From the NCBI RefSeq assembly GCF_012910785.2, contig NZ_WTVH02000008.1, forward strand, positions 434,001-498,000: a stretch of DNA of 64,000 nucleotides, written 5' to 3'. This DNA is from Aromatoleum buckelii. Lineage in GTDB: Bacteria; Pseudomonadota; Gammaproteobacteria; Burkholderiales; Rhodocyclaceae. The number at the start of each line of letters is the position of its first letter. The first letter of the stretch is position 1. Shown here piece by piece: positions 8,743 to 16,462 of the stretch. A model generated the notes under the pieces. It did no database searches. It was given only the letters and a program-made list of their open reading frames with translations, and had not been told where the DNA came from. The position numbers were made by a program, and so were the translations under genes.

Positions 8743-9810
8743 TCACGCCCCTCTGGCAAGCGCGTCGAGAATGCGCCGGACCGGCGCCGGCAGCCCGGCC
8801 GCATCCAGGTCGGCGAGCGCGAGCCAGCGATGCCCGGCTTCGGCGACGCTGCGCCCTGTGTCCTCGACGTCGAAGCGGATCGGCGTAATCTCGAGCCGGA
8901 AATGCGTGAACGCGTGGTTTAGCGGCGCGAGCGGGAGGCTCGCGCGCGGCGCGAGGCCGAAGCGCGTTTGCAGCCAGCGCCCGGCGTCCGGCTCGCTGTC
9001 GGGAATTTCCGGCAGCGCGAGCAGCCCGCCCCAGATGCCGGCAGGGGGGCGCTGCTCGAGCAGCACGCGACCTGCCGCATGAATCACCGCGACGCGCACG
9101 CGGCGCTGCGGCACCGCTTTGCGCGGGCGCGCCGCAGGCAGCTCGGCGATGCGGTCCTCGCGGTGGGCGACACACGAGTCGGCGAGCGGGCAGCGTGCGC
9201 ACGCCGGCCGGCTACGCCTGCATATCGTCGCGCCCAGGTCCATCTGCGCCTGGATGTAGGTGGCGACGTCGGTCTGCGGCAGCAGCGATTCGGCCAGCGT
9301 CCACAGCCGCGCCTCGACCGCCCGCTCGCCGGGAAAGCCGGCGACGCCGAACGCGCGGCACAGCACCCGCTTGACGTTGCCGTCGAGGATCGCCGCGCGC
9401 TTGCCGAACGCGAACGCCGCGATCGCCGCCGCCGTCGAGCGGCCGATGCCGGGTAGCCGGGCGATCGATTCGGCGCATGACGGGAAGTTGCCGCCGTGAA
9501 AGTCAGCCACCGCCTGCGCGGCCTTGTGCAGGTTGCGCGCACGGGCGTAGTAGCCGAGCCCGCTCCACAGCGCGAGCACCTCGTCGACCGGCGCCGCGGC
9601 AAGCGCCGCGAGGTCCGGGAAGCGCGCCAGAAAGCGCGCGTAGTACGGGATCACGGTGTCGACCTGCGTCTGCTGCAGCATGATTTCCGACAGCCAGATG
9701 CGATACGGATCGGGAGCGCCGTCGGACGTGTGCTGCCACGGCAGGTCGTGCCGGCCGTGGCAGCGATGCCAGTCGATGAGCCGTGTGGCGAAAGTCGTGT
9801 CTGTATCCAT
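8743..9810 (-). CDS. mutY: A/G-specific adenine DNA glycosylase MutY
   Basis: MutY removes adenine mispaired with 8-oxoguanine. The 355-residue product has the catalytic Glu in SEIMLQQTQVDTVIPYY, the helix-hairpin-helix LPGIGRSTAAAIAAFAFGK, the catalytic Asp in ILDGNVKRVLCR, and the iron-sulphur ligands C-X6-C-X2-C-X5-C in CRRSRPACARCPLADSC. The C-terminal NUDIX-like part (GIWGGLLALPEI) recognises 8-oxoG. Start 9810 (MDTDTTFATRL) matches family length better than 9876. In many betaproteobacteria mutY neighbours asmA; here a 7-kb block of transport and signalling genes lies between them. Confidence 0.95.
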   Translation of the reverse strand: MDTDTTFATRLIDWHRCHGRHDLPWQHTSDGAPDPYRIWLSEIMLQQTQVDTVIPYYARFLARFPDLAALAAAPVDEVLALWSGLGYYARARNLHKAAQAVADFHGGNFPSCAESIARLPGIGRSTAAAIAAFAFGKRAAILDGNVKRVLCRAFGVAGFPGERAVEARLWTLAESLLPQTDVATYIQAQMDLGATICRRSRPACARCPLADSCVAHREDRIAELPAARPRKAVPQRRVRVAVIHAAGRVLLEQRPPAGIWGGLLALPEIPDSEPDAGRWLQTRFGLAPRASLPLAPLNHAFTHFRLEITPIRFDVEDTGRSVAEAGHRWLALADLDAAGLPAPVRRILDALARGA

Positions 9811-9929
9811 TGCCCGCTCGTTCCCTTCGCCTGCGTTGCCCGATGCTGCCTGCGCAGCGATAATCATCGGCTCCATTCACTTTCAGGGGCGGCAGTCGAG
9901 ATCCTGCGATCCGCCGCCCGGCCCCGCCC

Positions 9930-10430
9930 ATGTCCCAGCCGCCCGTCACACACCAGGAATTCACCCGCGCGTTCCGCGACACGCTCGGCATGTTCGCGAC
10001 CGGCATCGCCGTGGTCACGACCCGGGCGGCGAACGGCGAGGCGATCGGCCTGACGGTCAATTCGTTCAACTCCGTCTCGCTCGACCCGCCGCTGATCGTC
10101 TGGAGCCTGGCGCGCCACCTCCAGAGTCTGCCGGTGTTCGAAGCCTGCGAATACTACGCGGTCAACGTGCTGTCGGAAGACCAGCAGCACCTGTCGCAGC
10201 TCTTCGCGACGCGCTCCGACGAAAAGTTCACCGGCCTGGACATCGACGAGGGCCTGTACGGCGTGCCGCTGCTGCGCGGCTGCTGCGCCCGCTTCGAGTG
10301 CCGCAACACCGTGCGCCACGAAGGCGGCGACCACCTCCTGTTCCTGTCGGAAGTCGTCCGCTTCGACCGCGAGGACCATCCGCCGCTGATTTTCCACAGC
10401 GGCGCGTACCGGCGGCTCGCAACCGATTGA
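9930..10430 (+). CDS. Flavin reductase-like FMN-binding protein
   Basis: A 166-residue protein of the flavin reductase/DIM6-NTAB family, split-barrel proteins that use NAD(P)H to reduce FMN, often for a two-component monooxygenase. Motifs: FRDTLGMFATGIAVVTTR (about 13-30), GLTVNSFNSVSLDPPLIVWS (about 40-60) and PLIFHSGAYRRL at the C-terminus. No partner oxygenase is nearby. It is divergent from mutY with 119 bp between the starts. Confidence 0.88.
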   Translation: MSQPPVTHQEFTRAFRDTLGMFATGIAVVTTRAANGEAIGLTVNSFNSVSLDPPLIVWSLARHLQSLPVFEACEYYAVNVLSEDQQHLSQLFATRSDEKFTGLDIDEGLYGVPLLRGCCARFECRNTVRHEGGDHLLFLSEVVRFDREDHPPLIFHSGAYRRLATD

Positions 10431-10446
10431 AGCGGCGCGGCCGGAT

Positions 10447-10478
10447 GTCACCGCGTTCGTCGGTCACCGCGTTCGTCG
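10447..10478. repeat. Two tandem 16-bp repeats
   Basis: GTCACCGCGTTCGTCG occurs twice in succession and is followed by a partly matching third unit (GTCAGCGTTCGT). It lies in the 93-bp gap between two convergent genes, at the change from high-GC DNA to the lower-GC antiporter gene. It may simply be slippage. Confidence 0.7.
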
Positions 10479-10523
10479 GTCAGCGTTCGTTGCGATGCAC
10501 CGGCCACCGGCGTAAATCAACAC

Positions 10524-11615
10524 TCAACGCGTTTTTGCCGTTGGTTGGCGTAGCCAGACCACCACCAAAGTGACAATGGTCAGCGGAACGACAAACCCGA
10601 GCATCGTCGCAGAAAACGCTTGCAAGGCGTCGTGCTGCTGAGCGGCAAGGATCAGGTAAGTGACGTAGGCCAGGTAGTAGCCTAGGAACACGGCCCCTTC
10701 CCAGCGCGCAATCTCACGCCCGGTGAGAAATACGGGCAAGCAGGCCAGAGCAACAGCCAGCATCACCCAGATGTCAAAATTGAGCAAAGAGGGGGCCAGT
10801 GCCAGGCCGCGGCTGCCAGCCACCACGCCGCTCAGCCCCACGCAGCCCAGAATGTTGAACGTGTTGCTCCCGACCACATTGCCGACCGCAATGTCGCGCT
10901 CGCCCTTGAGTGCCGCGGTCAGTGAGGTGGCCACTTCCGGCATCGAAGTGCCCGCCGCGACGATGGTGAGGCCGATGACAAGATCGCTGACCCCGAACGC
11001 CCTGGCAAACGCGACAGACGAATTCACCAGCCAGTCCGATCCGAGGACCAGCAGTGCCAGTCCCGCGAGGATCAAGCCGACCTGGACCGCCCAAGACGCA
11101 TCCCAGCCGCCTTGTTGGGCGGGTTGGATTTTTTCATTGAATTCGGCCGCCTGCTGCGCGCTCTCTTTGCGCGACTGAATCACCAGAAACGCCGTGTAAG
11201 CGAGCATCAGGACCAGCAAGAGCGCGCCCTCCCACGGTTTGATGCTGCCGTCGAGCGCCAGAGCCAGCAGCAGCAACGACGCTCCCAGCATGATCGGAAT
11301 CTCTTGCCGAATCAGCTGAATGTGCACCACCAAGGGTACGATCAGCGCGCTGGCTCCCAAGATGAACAGCACGTTGAAAATATTGCTTCCCACCACGTTT
11401 CCTACCGCGATATCGCCCTGCCCATCGAGCACCGCGCCTGTGGATACGGCCATTTCGGGGGCGCTTGTTCCAAAAGCGACGATGGTCAACCCGACCACCA
11501 GTGGTGACAAACCCACCGACAACGCCAGCTTCGATGCACCGCGAACGAGAGAGTTGGCGCCTGCTATCAAAGCCACCAACCCCGCTGCGAACCACAAAGA
11601 CTGTAACCAGAGCAT
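10524..11615 (-). CDS. Na+/Ca2+ antiporter of the CaCA family (YrbG type)
   Basis: A 363-residue inner-membrane exchanger with ten predicted helices in two inverted halves. Each half carries the CaCA alpha-repeat: GTSAPEMAVSTGA with GNVVGSNIFNVLFILG, and GTSMPEVATSLTAAL with GNVVGSNTFNILGC. The acidic residues after TSAPE/TSMPE are the expected ion ligands. GC content and codon use look lower than in mutY and the flavin reductase, and the gene lies just outside the left end of the tRNA-Gly island, so it may have arrived separately. Confidence 0.93.
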   Translation of the reverse strand: MLWLQSLWFAAGLVALIAGANSLVRGASKLALSVGLSPLVVGLTIVAFGTSAPEMAVSTGAVLDGQGDIAVGNVVGSNIFNVLFILGASALIVPLVVHIQLIRQEIPIMLGASLLLLALALDGSIKPWEGALLLVLMLAYTAFLVIQSRKESAQQAAEFNEKIQPAQQGGWDASWAVQVGLILAGLALLVLGSDWLVNSSVAFARAFGVSDLVIGLTIVAAGTSMPEVATSLTAALKGERDIAVGNVVGSNTFNILGCVGLSGVVAGSRGLALAPSLLNFDIWVMLAVALACLPVFLTGREIARWEGAVFLGYYLAYVTYLILAAQQHDALQAFSATMLGFVVPLTIVTLVVVWLRQPTAKTR

Positions 11616-11753
11616 GGCGTCAATATCCTGAGTGAGGAAAAACGTCGGACGTCGCTTGTTGGATCAGGTTCGCTTCACGCAGCCGGGCGAGCGATGGTGG
11701 CCCACTCGATGGCAGAGCTTGATCCGACTTGGTCTACCGGTGACCCAGACAAC

Positions 11754-11785
11754 AAAAAAGCCAACCTCTGCAGGGTGGCTTTTTG
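11754..11785. terminator. Bidirectional intrinsic terminator
   Basis: AAAAAAGCCAACC, a short loop, then GGGTGGCTTTTTG forms a GC stem flanked by A and T tracts, so it can end transcription from either side. It lies just left of the left attachment repeat and may shield the island from the antiporter region. The rest of the gap 11616-12055 holds only this and the attachment repeat. Confidence 0.7.
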
Positions 11786-11817
11786 CTGGCAGATCGACGA
11801 CCTGCCTGTATTCGATT

Positions 11818-11843
11818 TGGAGCGGGCGATGGGAATCGAACCC
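11818..11843. repeat. Left attachment repeat (partial tRNA-Gly 3' end)
   Basis: A 26-bp sequence starting TGGAGCGGGCGATGGGAATC is identical to 19617-19642, which is the 3' end (CCA tail, acceptor strand and T-arm) of the tRNA-Gly gene. The copies are in direct orientation and 7.8 kb apart. This copy has no tRNA body attached, so it is the far junction left by site-specific integration. Confidence 0.9.
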
Positions 11844-12055
11844 GACCGTATGTCCATCCGCAAGTATTTGATCATTAAGCCAATCCGAGCGGGCGAATCG
11901 CTCGGTCGCACTACGCTTTTGGTGCACTTTACCAACTCGGGCGGAATGCGTCACCTTGATCCACGACAGGAGCGGCGGCGGCCCTACCTGGTTCTCGGTA
12001 TACTCAGCTCGTTGTCGTAAATACAATCGGTCATCATGTCGCTCCGGAAAATGCC

Positions 12056-13201
12056 ATGCTGATCGTACTCACTAGCCCCCATGCCGTCGCCCCTCTGGGC
12101 GCACCCAAACTGGACGTGGTAGCTGCCCTGATCGCCGCAACTACTAAAGGTCACCCCGTCGCAATCGTGTCAAACCACGCCGAGCCGAAGTGGTTTCAGG
12201 GTGCCTTTGGCGGGTCCAACGTTCAGTTTCTGCAAGCGCCGGGACGACAGAATGGCCAAGTCGTCACGGTAAATGTTGAGCAATTTGGCGTCCGTCCGCA
12301 CGACGCAGTGGTACTCCTCGGCAAAGCTGAGGACATCATGATGGCCAAGAACGGCGGCGCGCTCATGCTCGCCGCTGGTTGGGTGAACGACAAGCAGGTG
12401 AAGGGCCTCGGGGTGCAGGTGCAGGACGGCAAAGAACTTCTCGAGGTTCTTGACCTGACGGACAAGTGGTCAGGAGCGTGGTGGTTCTCCGGAAATGGGG
12501 GGGCCGGCGGCTATTCGGTAAGGGCGTTGGCAGATCTGTCCTCGATGTACTGGCAGCCGGACGCTCAGCAGATCTTCGCGGGGAAGTTGAAAACGACTGT
12601 AAAGAACGGGGGCGCACGCCTTACAGCGCTCCTCACGGTCACGGCACGATCGCTTCTCACCGAGGGTCTCGGCGTCAGTCGCGAGTCGCTCTGGGGGATC
12701 TATCCTTCGTCAAGCAGCAAGAACAACGACTCTGATGTGCTGAGTGACTTCGTGCATCGTCTCCGCACTGTCACTTCTCGCGTTCGATTCGCCGAACGAG
12801 GACAGCCGCTCTTCATCCGGCACACCCCTTCCGCTAAGAGGTCATCCGGAGCGGGGGGCAACCGAATGGACCCGTCCGGCCAAGTGGAGACGCTCCACAT
12901 CAATCCGCATTACAAGAAGGGCCGTCTGGTAGGACGGGATGTGATACTGCTGGACGACTGTACTACCTACGGCGTTTCGTTTGGAGTCGCTGCCGCGCTC
13001 CTCCGCAAGGCAGGGGCGGCCTCCGTGACTGGAGTGGCTCTCGGAAAGTTTGGCAATCGGCTCGCAAGCTACCGCATTGACATCAACTCGGACCCCTTCT
13101 CGCACGTGAAAAAGGCCAGCTACATGGCTCACCCCCCTCTGCCGTTGCTCGGCGTAAACAACGAAGCCGCGAAGACGATGCTGCAGTCGTTGATCCCGTA
13201 A
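12056..13201 (+). CDS. Phosphoribosyltransferase-fold protein with degenerate HAD-like N-terminus
   Basis: A 381-residue protein without an obvious named family. The C-terminal part (about 285-345) has a type I phosphoribosyltransferase signature: GRDVILLDDCTTYGVSFG followed by AALLRKAGAASVTGVALGK, resembling ComF-like PRTases, so PRPP or a ribosyl phosphate is a likely ligand. The N-terminal 150 residues have a Rossmann-like rhythm with HAD-like VAIVSNHAEP and LLGKAEDIMMAKNGG, but no DxD nucleophile, so a HAD domain, if real, would be inactive. The stop overlaps the ATG of the SLOG gene by one base. First gene inside the left island end. Function is unknown; nucleotide signalling or defence is inferred. 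Confidence 0.6.
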   Translation: MLIVLTSPHAVAPLGAPKLDVVAALIAATTKGHPVAIVSNHAEPKWFQGAFGGSNVQFLQAPGRQNGQVVTVNVEQFGVRPHDAVVLLGKAEDIMMAKNGGALMLAAGWVNDKQVKGLGVQVQDGKELLEVLDLTDKWSGAWWFSGNGGAGGYSVRALADLSSMYWQPDAQQIFAGKLKTTVKNGGARLTALLTVTARSLLTEGLGVSRESLWGIYPSSSSKNNDSDVLSDFVHRLRTVTSRVRFAERGQPLFIRHTPSAKRSSGAGGNRMDPSGQVETLHINPHYKKGRLVGRDVILLDDCTTYGVSFGVAAALLRKAGAASVTGVALGKFGNRLASYRIDINSDPFSHVKKASYMAHPPLPLLGVNNEAAKTMLQSLIP

Positions 13202-13716
13202 TGAGAGTGATCATCGCCGGTTCACGAAACGCCAGTCAGCGCGACGTTCTTGCCGCGCTCGAAAGGTGTTCGTGGACCGGGTTCGCAACGTGCATCGTCT
13301 GTGGGGGGGCGAAGGGTGCGGACGAGCACGGTGCGGAGTGGGGCAAACAGCAGGGGCTAGAGGTCAAGAACTACCCAGCCGACTGGAAAAAGTATGGCAA
13401 GCGCGCAGGTCCTGTACGAAACCGGGAGATGGCAGAGAACGCAGAAGGGCTGATCGCGGTGTGGGATGGGTCGAGCCGAGGTACCGCCAACATGATCGAA
13501 ACGGCGGAGCAAGCAGGACTGCGGATTTTCATACTCCGGACCGACATCAACGGCACCAAAAGCGTATCCGCCACCGGGCGGCTCGAAGGGCAGTGGGAAT
13601 TCGCTGAAGAAAGAGCGGCAATGATGGAGTTTTCGGCGGGTATCGACCGAACCGTTGCGGAGCGGTTAGCAGGAAGGACCGCTAGAAGCCTTGATGACGA
13701 CGCAGCCATGCAGTAA
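13201..13716 (+). CDS. YpsA-related SLOG-fold protein (DUF2493 type)
   Basis: A 171-residue protein with the SLOG/YAcAr pattern: MRVIIAGSRNASQRDVLAAL at the N-terminus, CGGAKGADEHGAEWGKQQG near residue 40, then YPADWKKYGKRAGPVRNREM near residue 60 and GTANMIETAEQAGL near residue 100. SLOG proteins bind nucleotides or nucleotide-derived ligands, and several families work as sensors or effectors in phage defence. Its start overlaps the PRTase stop (TAATG), indicating coupled translation and a shared task. The last 50 residues are not conserved in pattern. Confidence 0.78.
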   Translation: MRVIIAGSRNASQRDVLAALERCSWTGFATCIVCGGAKGADEHGAEWGKQQGLEVKNYPADWKKYGKRAGPVRNREMAENAEGLIAVWDGSSRGTANMIETAEQAGLRIFILRTDINGTKSVSATGRLEGQWEFAEERAAMMEFSAGIDRTVAERLAGRTARSLDDDAAMQ

Positions 13717-13744
13717 CTCGCCAGCCGCAGCCCATTGAGTCAGA

Positions 13745-14443
13745 CTACCAGAGCCCATAGTTGTCGGGAGCCGGCGTGGATGGTAACCGCTTCAACACCC
13801 GTTGGAGTTGCACCAGAGACCACTCTCCACTTCTCGCGGTCCGTATACCCAGTCTGTTTAGCTGATCAACCATCATCCGCTGTGACATCCCGGCGGCCCT
13901 GAATCCTCGCAGGACACCGGCCAACTTTGCGGCAAATGCGTCAGCGGCGCTCCTACGTTCCTCGATATTCCGCTTGAGATTGGCTGGGCCAGTGGTGCCG
14001 AGCCTGACACCACGAGCCTTCGCTGCCGCCAGCGCCGCCTTCGTGCGTGCACTGATCTGATCGCGCTCCCACTCGCTCATGACTGCGTGCATCTGAATCA
14101 TCACCTTGTTCGCCTGAGGCATGTCAGCGGCCACGAAGTCCACACCGGTTTCGAGCAGGCCCGAAACGAAATGGACGTTCCGGGCCAAGCGGTCGAGCTT
14201 CGCGATGATGAGGGTTGCTCCATGCTTCCGGCAGGTTTCGAGGGCAGCCCGCAACTGCGGGCGCCTGGCAAGCGCATTGGCTCCCTTGCCGGTTTCCACC
14301 TCCTGAAATTCGCCGACTAACTCCCACGCTCCGCCGTTGAGGTATGCAGCGACGGCAGCTCTCTGCGCCTCAAGGCCAAGACCGCTCTGCCCCTGCCTCT
14401 GAGTGCTTACGCGGAAATATGCGACGTATTTACCGTTTGCCAT
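13745..14443 (-). CDS. Serine recombinase (resolvase/invertase family)
   Basis: A 232-residue site-specific recombinase. The catalytic Ser lies in YFRVSTQRQGQSGLGLEAQ, with the conserved Arg set in RPQLRAAL and KLDRLARNVHFVSGLL, and MSEWERDQISARTKAALAAA as the long E helix. The C-terminal part (about 165-225) is a small helix-turn-helix, DQLNRLGIRTARSGEWS. Start 14443 has an AAGGAAG ribosome site. It may resolve or invert DNA within the island. It is divergent from the small gene at 14552. Confidence 0.88.
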   Translation of the reverse strand: MANGKYVAYFRVSTQRQGQSGLGLEAQRAAVAAYLNGGAWELVGEFQEVETGKGANALARRPQLRAALETCRKHGATLIIAKLDRLARNVHFVSGLLETGVDFVAADMPQANKVMIQMHAVMSEWERDQISARTKAALAAAKARGVRLGTTGPANLKRNIEERRSAADAFAAKLAGVLRGFRAAGMSQRMMVDQLNRLGIRTARSGEWSLVQLQRVLKRLPSTPAPDNYGLW

Positions 14444-14551
14444 GCTTCCTTCTCCGACGACTACATGCAAGAGCGCACGTTCAATGTGTAGTCAGCATAA
14501 CACGATACCTGTCTCTTGCGCATAGTCACTCGTTATGGTAAAGTCAGCCGC

Positions 14552-14944
14552 ATGAAAATGACAACAGACAACCTCTCGTCTGACCTGCCCCCGCTTCAGC
14601 GCGGCCGGCAGGTGGGCGATCGCCCAATGACAGCCACTGAGCGGCAGCGGCGAAGCCGGAGCCTCAAACGCAAGGCCGGCGCCCGCGAATTTCTCGTACG
14701 GGTTGAGAAAACTCACCTCGCCGTCATTGAAGAATTGGCTGAAGCGCAGGGCAAGGGCGTGGCCGCTACGCTCAAGGAAGTATTGACAATGTCGCTCGAT
14801 CGGTTCGCAGCCGTCTTTGCGCGCGCAGACGAAATGCGTGCCCAGGGTGCGACCGACGATGAGATCATCATGCACTTCCAGCGAGAACTTGGCATGGAGC
14901 TTCCGGCTCCTCGCCGGCGCGAGGCGGAAGGCGATGCCGACTAA
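14552..14944 (+). CDS. Small island protein, ribbon-helix-helix-like
   Basis: A 130-residue basic protein. Residues about 28-50 (TATERQRRSRSLKRKAGARE) are Arg/Lys-rich, followed by a short strand (FLVRVEKTHL) and two helices (AVIEELAEAQGKGVAATLKEVLTM), the general order of ribbon-helix-helix DNA-binding proteins. The assignment is structural guesswork. The start is set by the ATG at 14552 in the 108-bp divergent gap; in-frame codons upstream run to 14516. Its last 11 bases overlap the next gene, suggesting coupling. Confidence 0.55.
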   Translation: MKMTTDNLSSDLPPLQRGRQVGDRPMTATERQRRSRSLKRKAGAREFLVRVEKTHLAVIEELAEAQGKGVAATLKEVLTMSLDRFAAVFARADEMRAQGATDDEIIMHFQRELGMELPAPRRREAEGDAD

Positions 14945-15329
14945 GATTTACCCGTCAAATGAAGTCGCATTTGCACTGCGGATAGCGCTTGGGCCGCTCA
15001 GAGCCTGGGACGACTGCCTCACGGATATGCGACGGGGCGTCACGGACGTCTATGGAGCCATTCTCCTTCCCGTCTGTCAGATAAACGACGGGCGCGCGTG
15101 GCGACCGGGCTACGCAGCGGAGGACATCGTGACCTTCGTCAACGCGGTCCGCGCGGCCAACCCTAAAGCCATCGGACGCGTGCCCCTGCGGTTCAAGTTG
15201 CTAGACCTTGACCCGGCTGATAGACGGAGCTGGCGGGCGAAAAAGCTGGATGAGGGCGTGAGGCACGCGCGTTCTACTAGCCACGTAATGCGTGCGGCGA
15301 GCAGCTCGCGAACGCATGCTAGCGCGTAG
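14934..15329 (+). CDS. Hypothetical island protein
   Basis: A 131-residue protein I do not recognise. It starts MPTKIYPSNEVAFALRIALG and has GVTDVYGAILLPVCQINDGR in the middle. The C-terminus is Arg/Ser-rich (VRHARSTSHVMRAASSSR). No membrane segment or catalytic motif is visible. It overlaps the end of the preceding small gene by 11 bp (start 14934, previous stop 14944), so the two probably act together. Confidence 0.5.
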   Translation: MPTKIYPSNEVAFALRIALGPLRAWDDCLTDMRRGVTDVYGAILLPVCQINDGRAWRPGYAAEDIVTFVNAVRAANPKAIGRVPLRFKLLDLDPADRRSWRAKKLDEGVRHARSTSHVMRAASSSRTHASA

Positions 15330-15707
15330 GAGGTTGCAGGCCAATTGATTCGTTTCTTCGTGCTTTTATCGGCATCCAGACGTTTCGGGCACGAGTGAGC
15401 GGCAGCGAGTGCCGCACGGGATAGAAAGGAACTGGCAGATCCCAACGGTGGAGTTGGCCCAAAAGGTCGCCGCAGGCCGTGCCAGTGAGCGTGATACGAC
15501 GAGCGCCGGACCTCAACCTAGTCGATCGCGCAACACATAGCTGCGGCTACGGTTGAGGACGAAACGTGAACCCAGGGCGACCGGGGGTATCGTGAGACGC
15601 GCGCCACCTAGCCCGATCCGTTACGGTGGGGTTAGGGGGAGCTTTGCGTCTCACAGCCCCCAGGGTCATATAAAAAGAATGAGGCCATTGGTGCGTCCGC
15701 TGGCCTG
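15330..15707. other. Non-coding stretch with nested inverted repeats
   Basis: A 378-bp gap in the island with no convincing gene. It contains CCTCAACC (15511) paired with GGTTGAGG (15551), GGCAC (15388) with GTGCC (15409), and TGAGACGC (15593) paired with GCGTCTCA (15646). Inside the last pair, CTAGCCC can pair with GGGGTTAG, giving a long interrupted hairpin. This could be a structured RNA, a replication or mobilisation site, or a recombinase target. A TATAAA box near 15669 could start the next gene. Confidence 0.45.
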
Positions 15708-16277
15708 ATGCCGAAAAATACGATGGCAAGAAAATCACTTTCGCTCGAACAGATTGCTGATGCCTTGGCGCTCCGTGAGGCCGGCTACACCGTGCTTGCC
15801 ATCAGTCAGCGACTCGGAATCCCAACGCGCACACTAGAGCGCCACTTCGCCAAGCACGGCGCACAAAAAGGCGTGCTGAAGAAAGAAGCGATTGAGGCCG
15901 CCCGGGCGGAAATACTCCAGCACATCATGGCAGACGACACGATCCGGGCCGAAGCCGCCAAGATGATCGCGGACGATCTTGCGCACGCCCGCCACGTTCG
16001 GACGATTATCCTCAATGCTGCAGAGCAGTTGAAGGCCGCCTCACTTCAGGAGGCTGCGTTGGTCATGCGTGCCGCAGCGGCGTACAGCACAGCGATCAAG
16101 AACACGTCCGACATGGTTCGCCACTCACTGAGGCCGGACAGAGGGGGTGTCGAGTCGCGAGCGCTCCCGGAACTCGTGATAGAAGAGATCACGGCGGCGG
16201 AGTTGGAGCGTATCCGCAAGGCGCCAACCTCCAGCGGGGAACCCTCTGCCGTCAGTGAAGACGACGTCTTGGCGTAA
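15708..16277 (+). CDS. Helix-turn-helix protein, phage small-terminase-like
   Basis: A 189-residue protein. Residues about 11-48 form a helix-turn-helix of the Hin/terminase type: LSLEQIADALALREAGYTVL, then ISQRLGIPTRTLERHFAKHG. The rest is mostly helical (AARAEILQHIMADDTIRAEA; AEQLKAASLQEAALVMRAAA). The layout recalls phage small terminase subunits or HTH transcription factors, but no large terminase follows, so packaging is unlikely. The ATG at 15723 (MARKSLS) is an alternative start; neither has a strong ribosome site. Confidence 0.6.
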   Translation: MPKNTMARKSLSLEQIADALALREAGYTVLAISQRLGIPTRTLERHFAKHGAQKGVLKKEAIEAARAEILQHIMADDTIRAEAAKMIADDLAHARHVRTIILNAAEQLKAASLQEAALVMRAAAAYSTAIKNTSDMVRHSLRPDRGGVESRALPELVIEEITAAELERIRKAPTSSGEPSAVSEDDVLA

Positions 16278-16279
16278 CG

Positions 16280-16399
16280 ATGGCGGAAACGACTGGCAGT
16301 CATACCCTTAGAAAATCGGCGGTCGTGGCGGGAGTGCGTTACAACAAGGAGACCGCAAATTCAAGAATCAAGGCCGGATGCTGGGGGAAATGTTCGTGA
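16280..16399 (+). CDS. Very small open frame after the HTH gene
   Basis: Thirty-nine codons (MAETTGSHTLRKSAVVAGVR at the start) begin three bases after the HTH gene stop and end at 16399. No family is recognised. The tight spacing suggests possible cotranslation, or the remains of a longer gene that once followed, such as a large terminase. No other feature is seen between 16278 and 16462. Confidence 0.3.
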   Translation: MAETTGSHTLRKSAVVAGVRYNKETANSRIKAGCWGKCS

Positions 16400-16462
16400 T
16401 TGCATGCACCCGCCGTACGGTCTTATGCTATACGCAACGAGACCACTAACCGACCGCATCGC

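Noticed and set aside
9810-9876. Longer MutY start at 9876
   Set aside because: The extra 22 residues are not MutY-like; MDTDTTF at 9810 gives normal length.
15330-15707. Retron-like msr/msd region
   Set aside because: Inverted repeats are present, but no reverse transcriptase gene exists in the island.
15708-16399. Prophage packaging module
   Set aside because: The HTH protein resembles small terminases, but no large terminase, portal or capsid gene follows.
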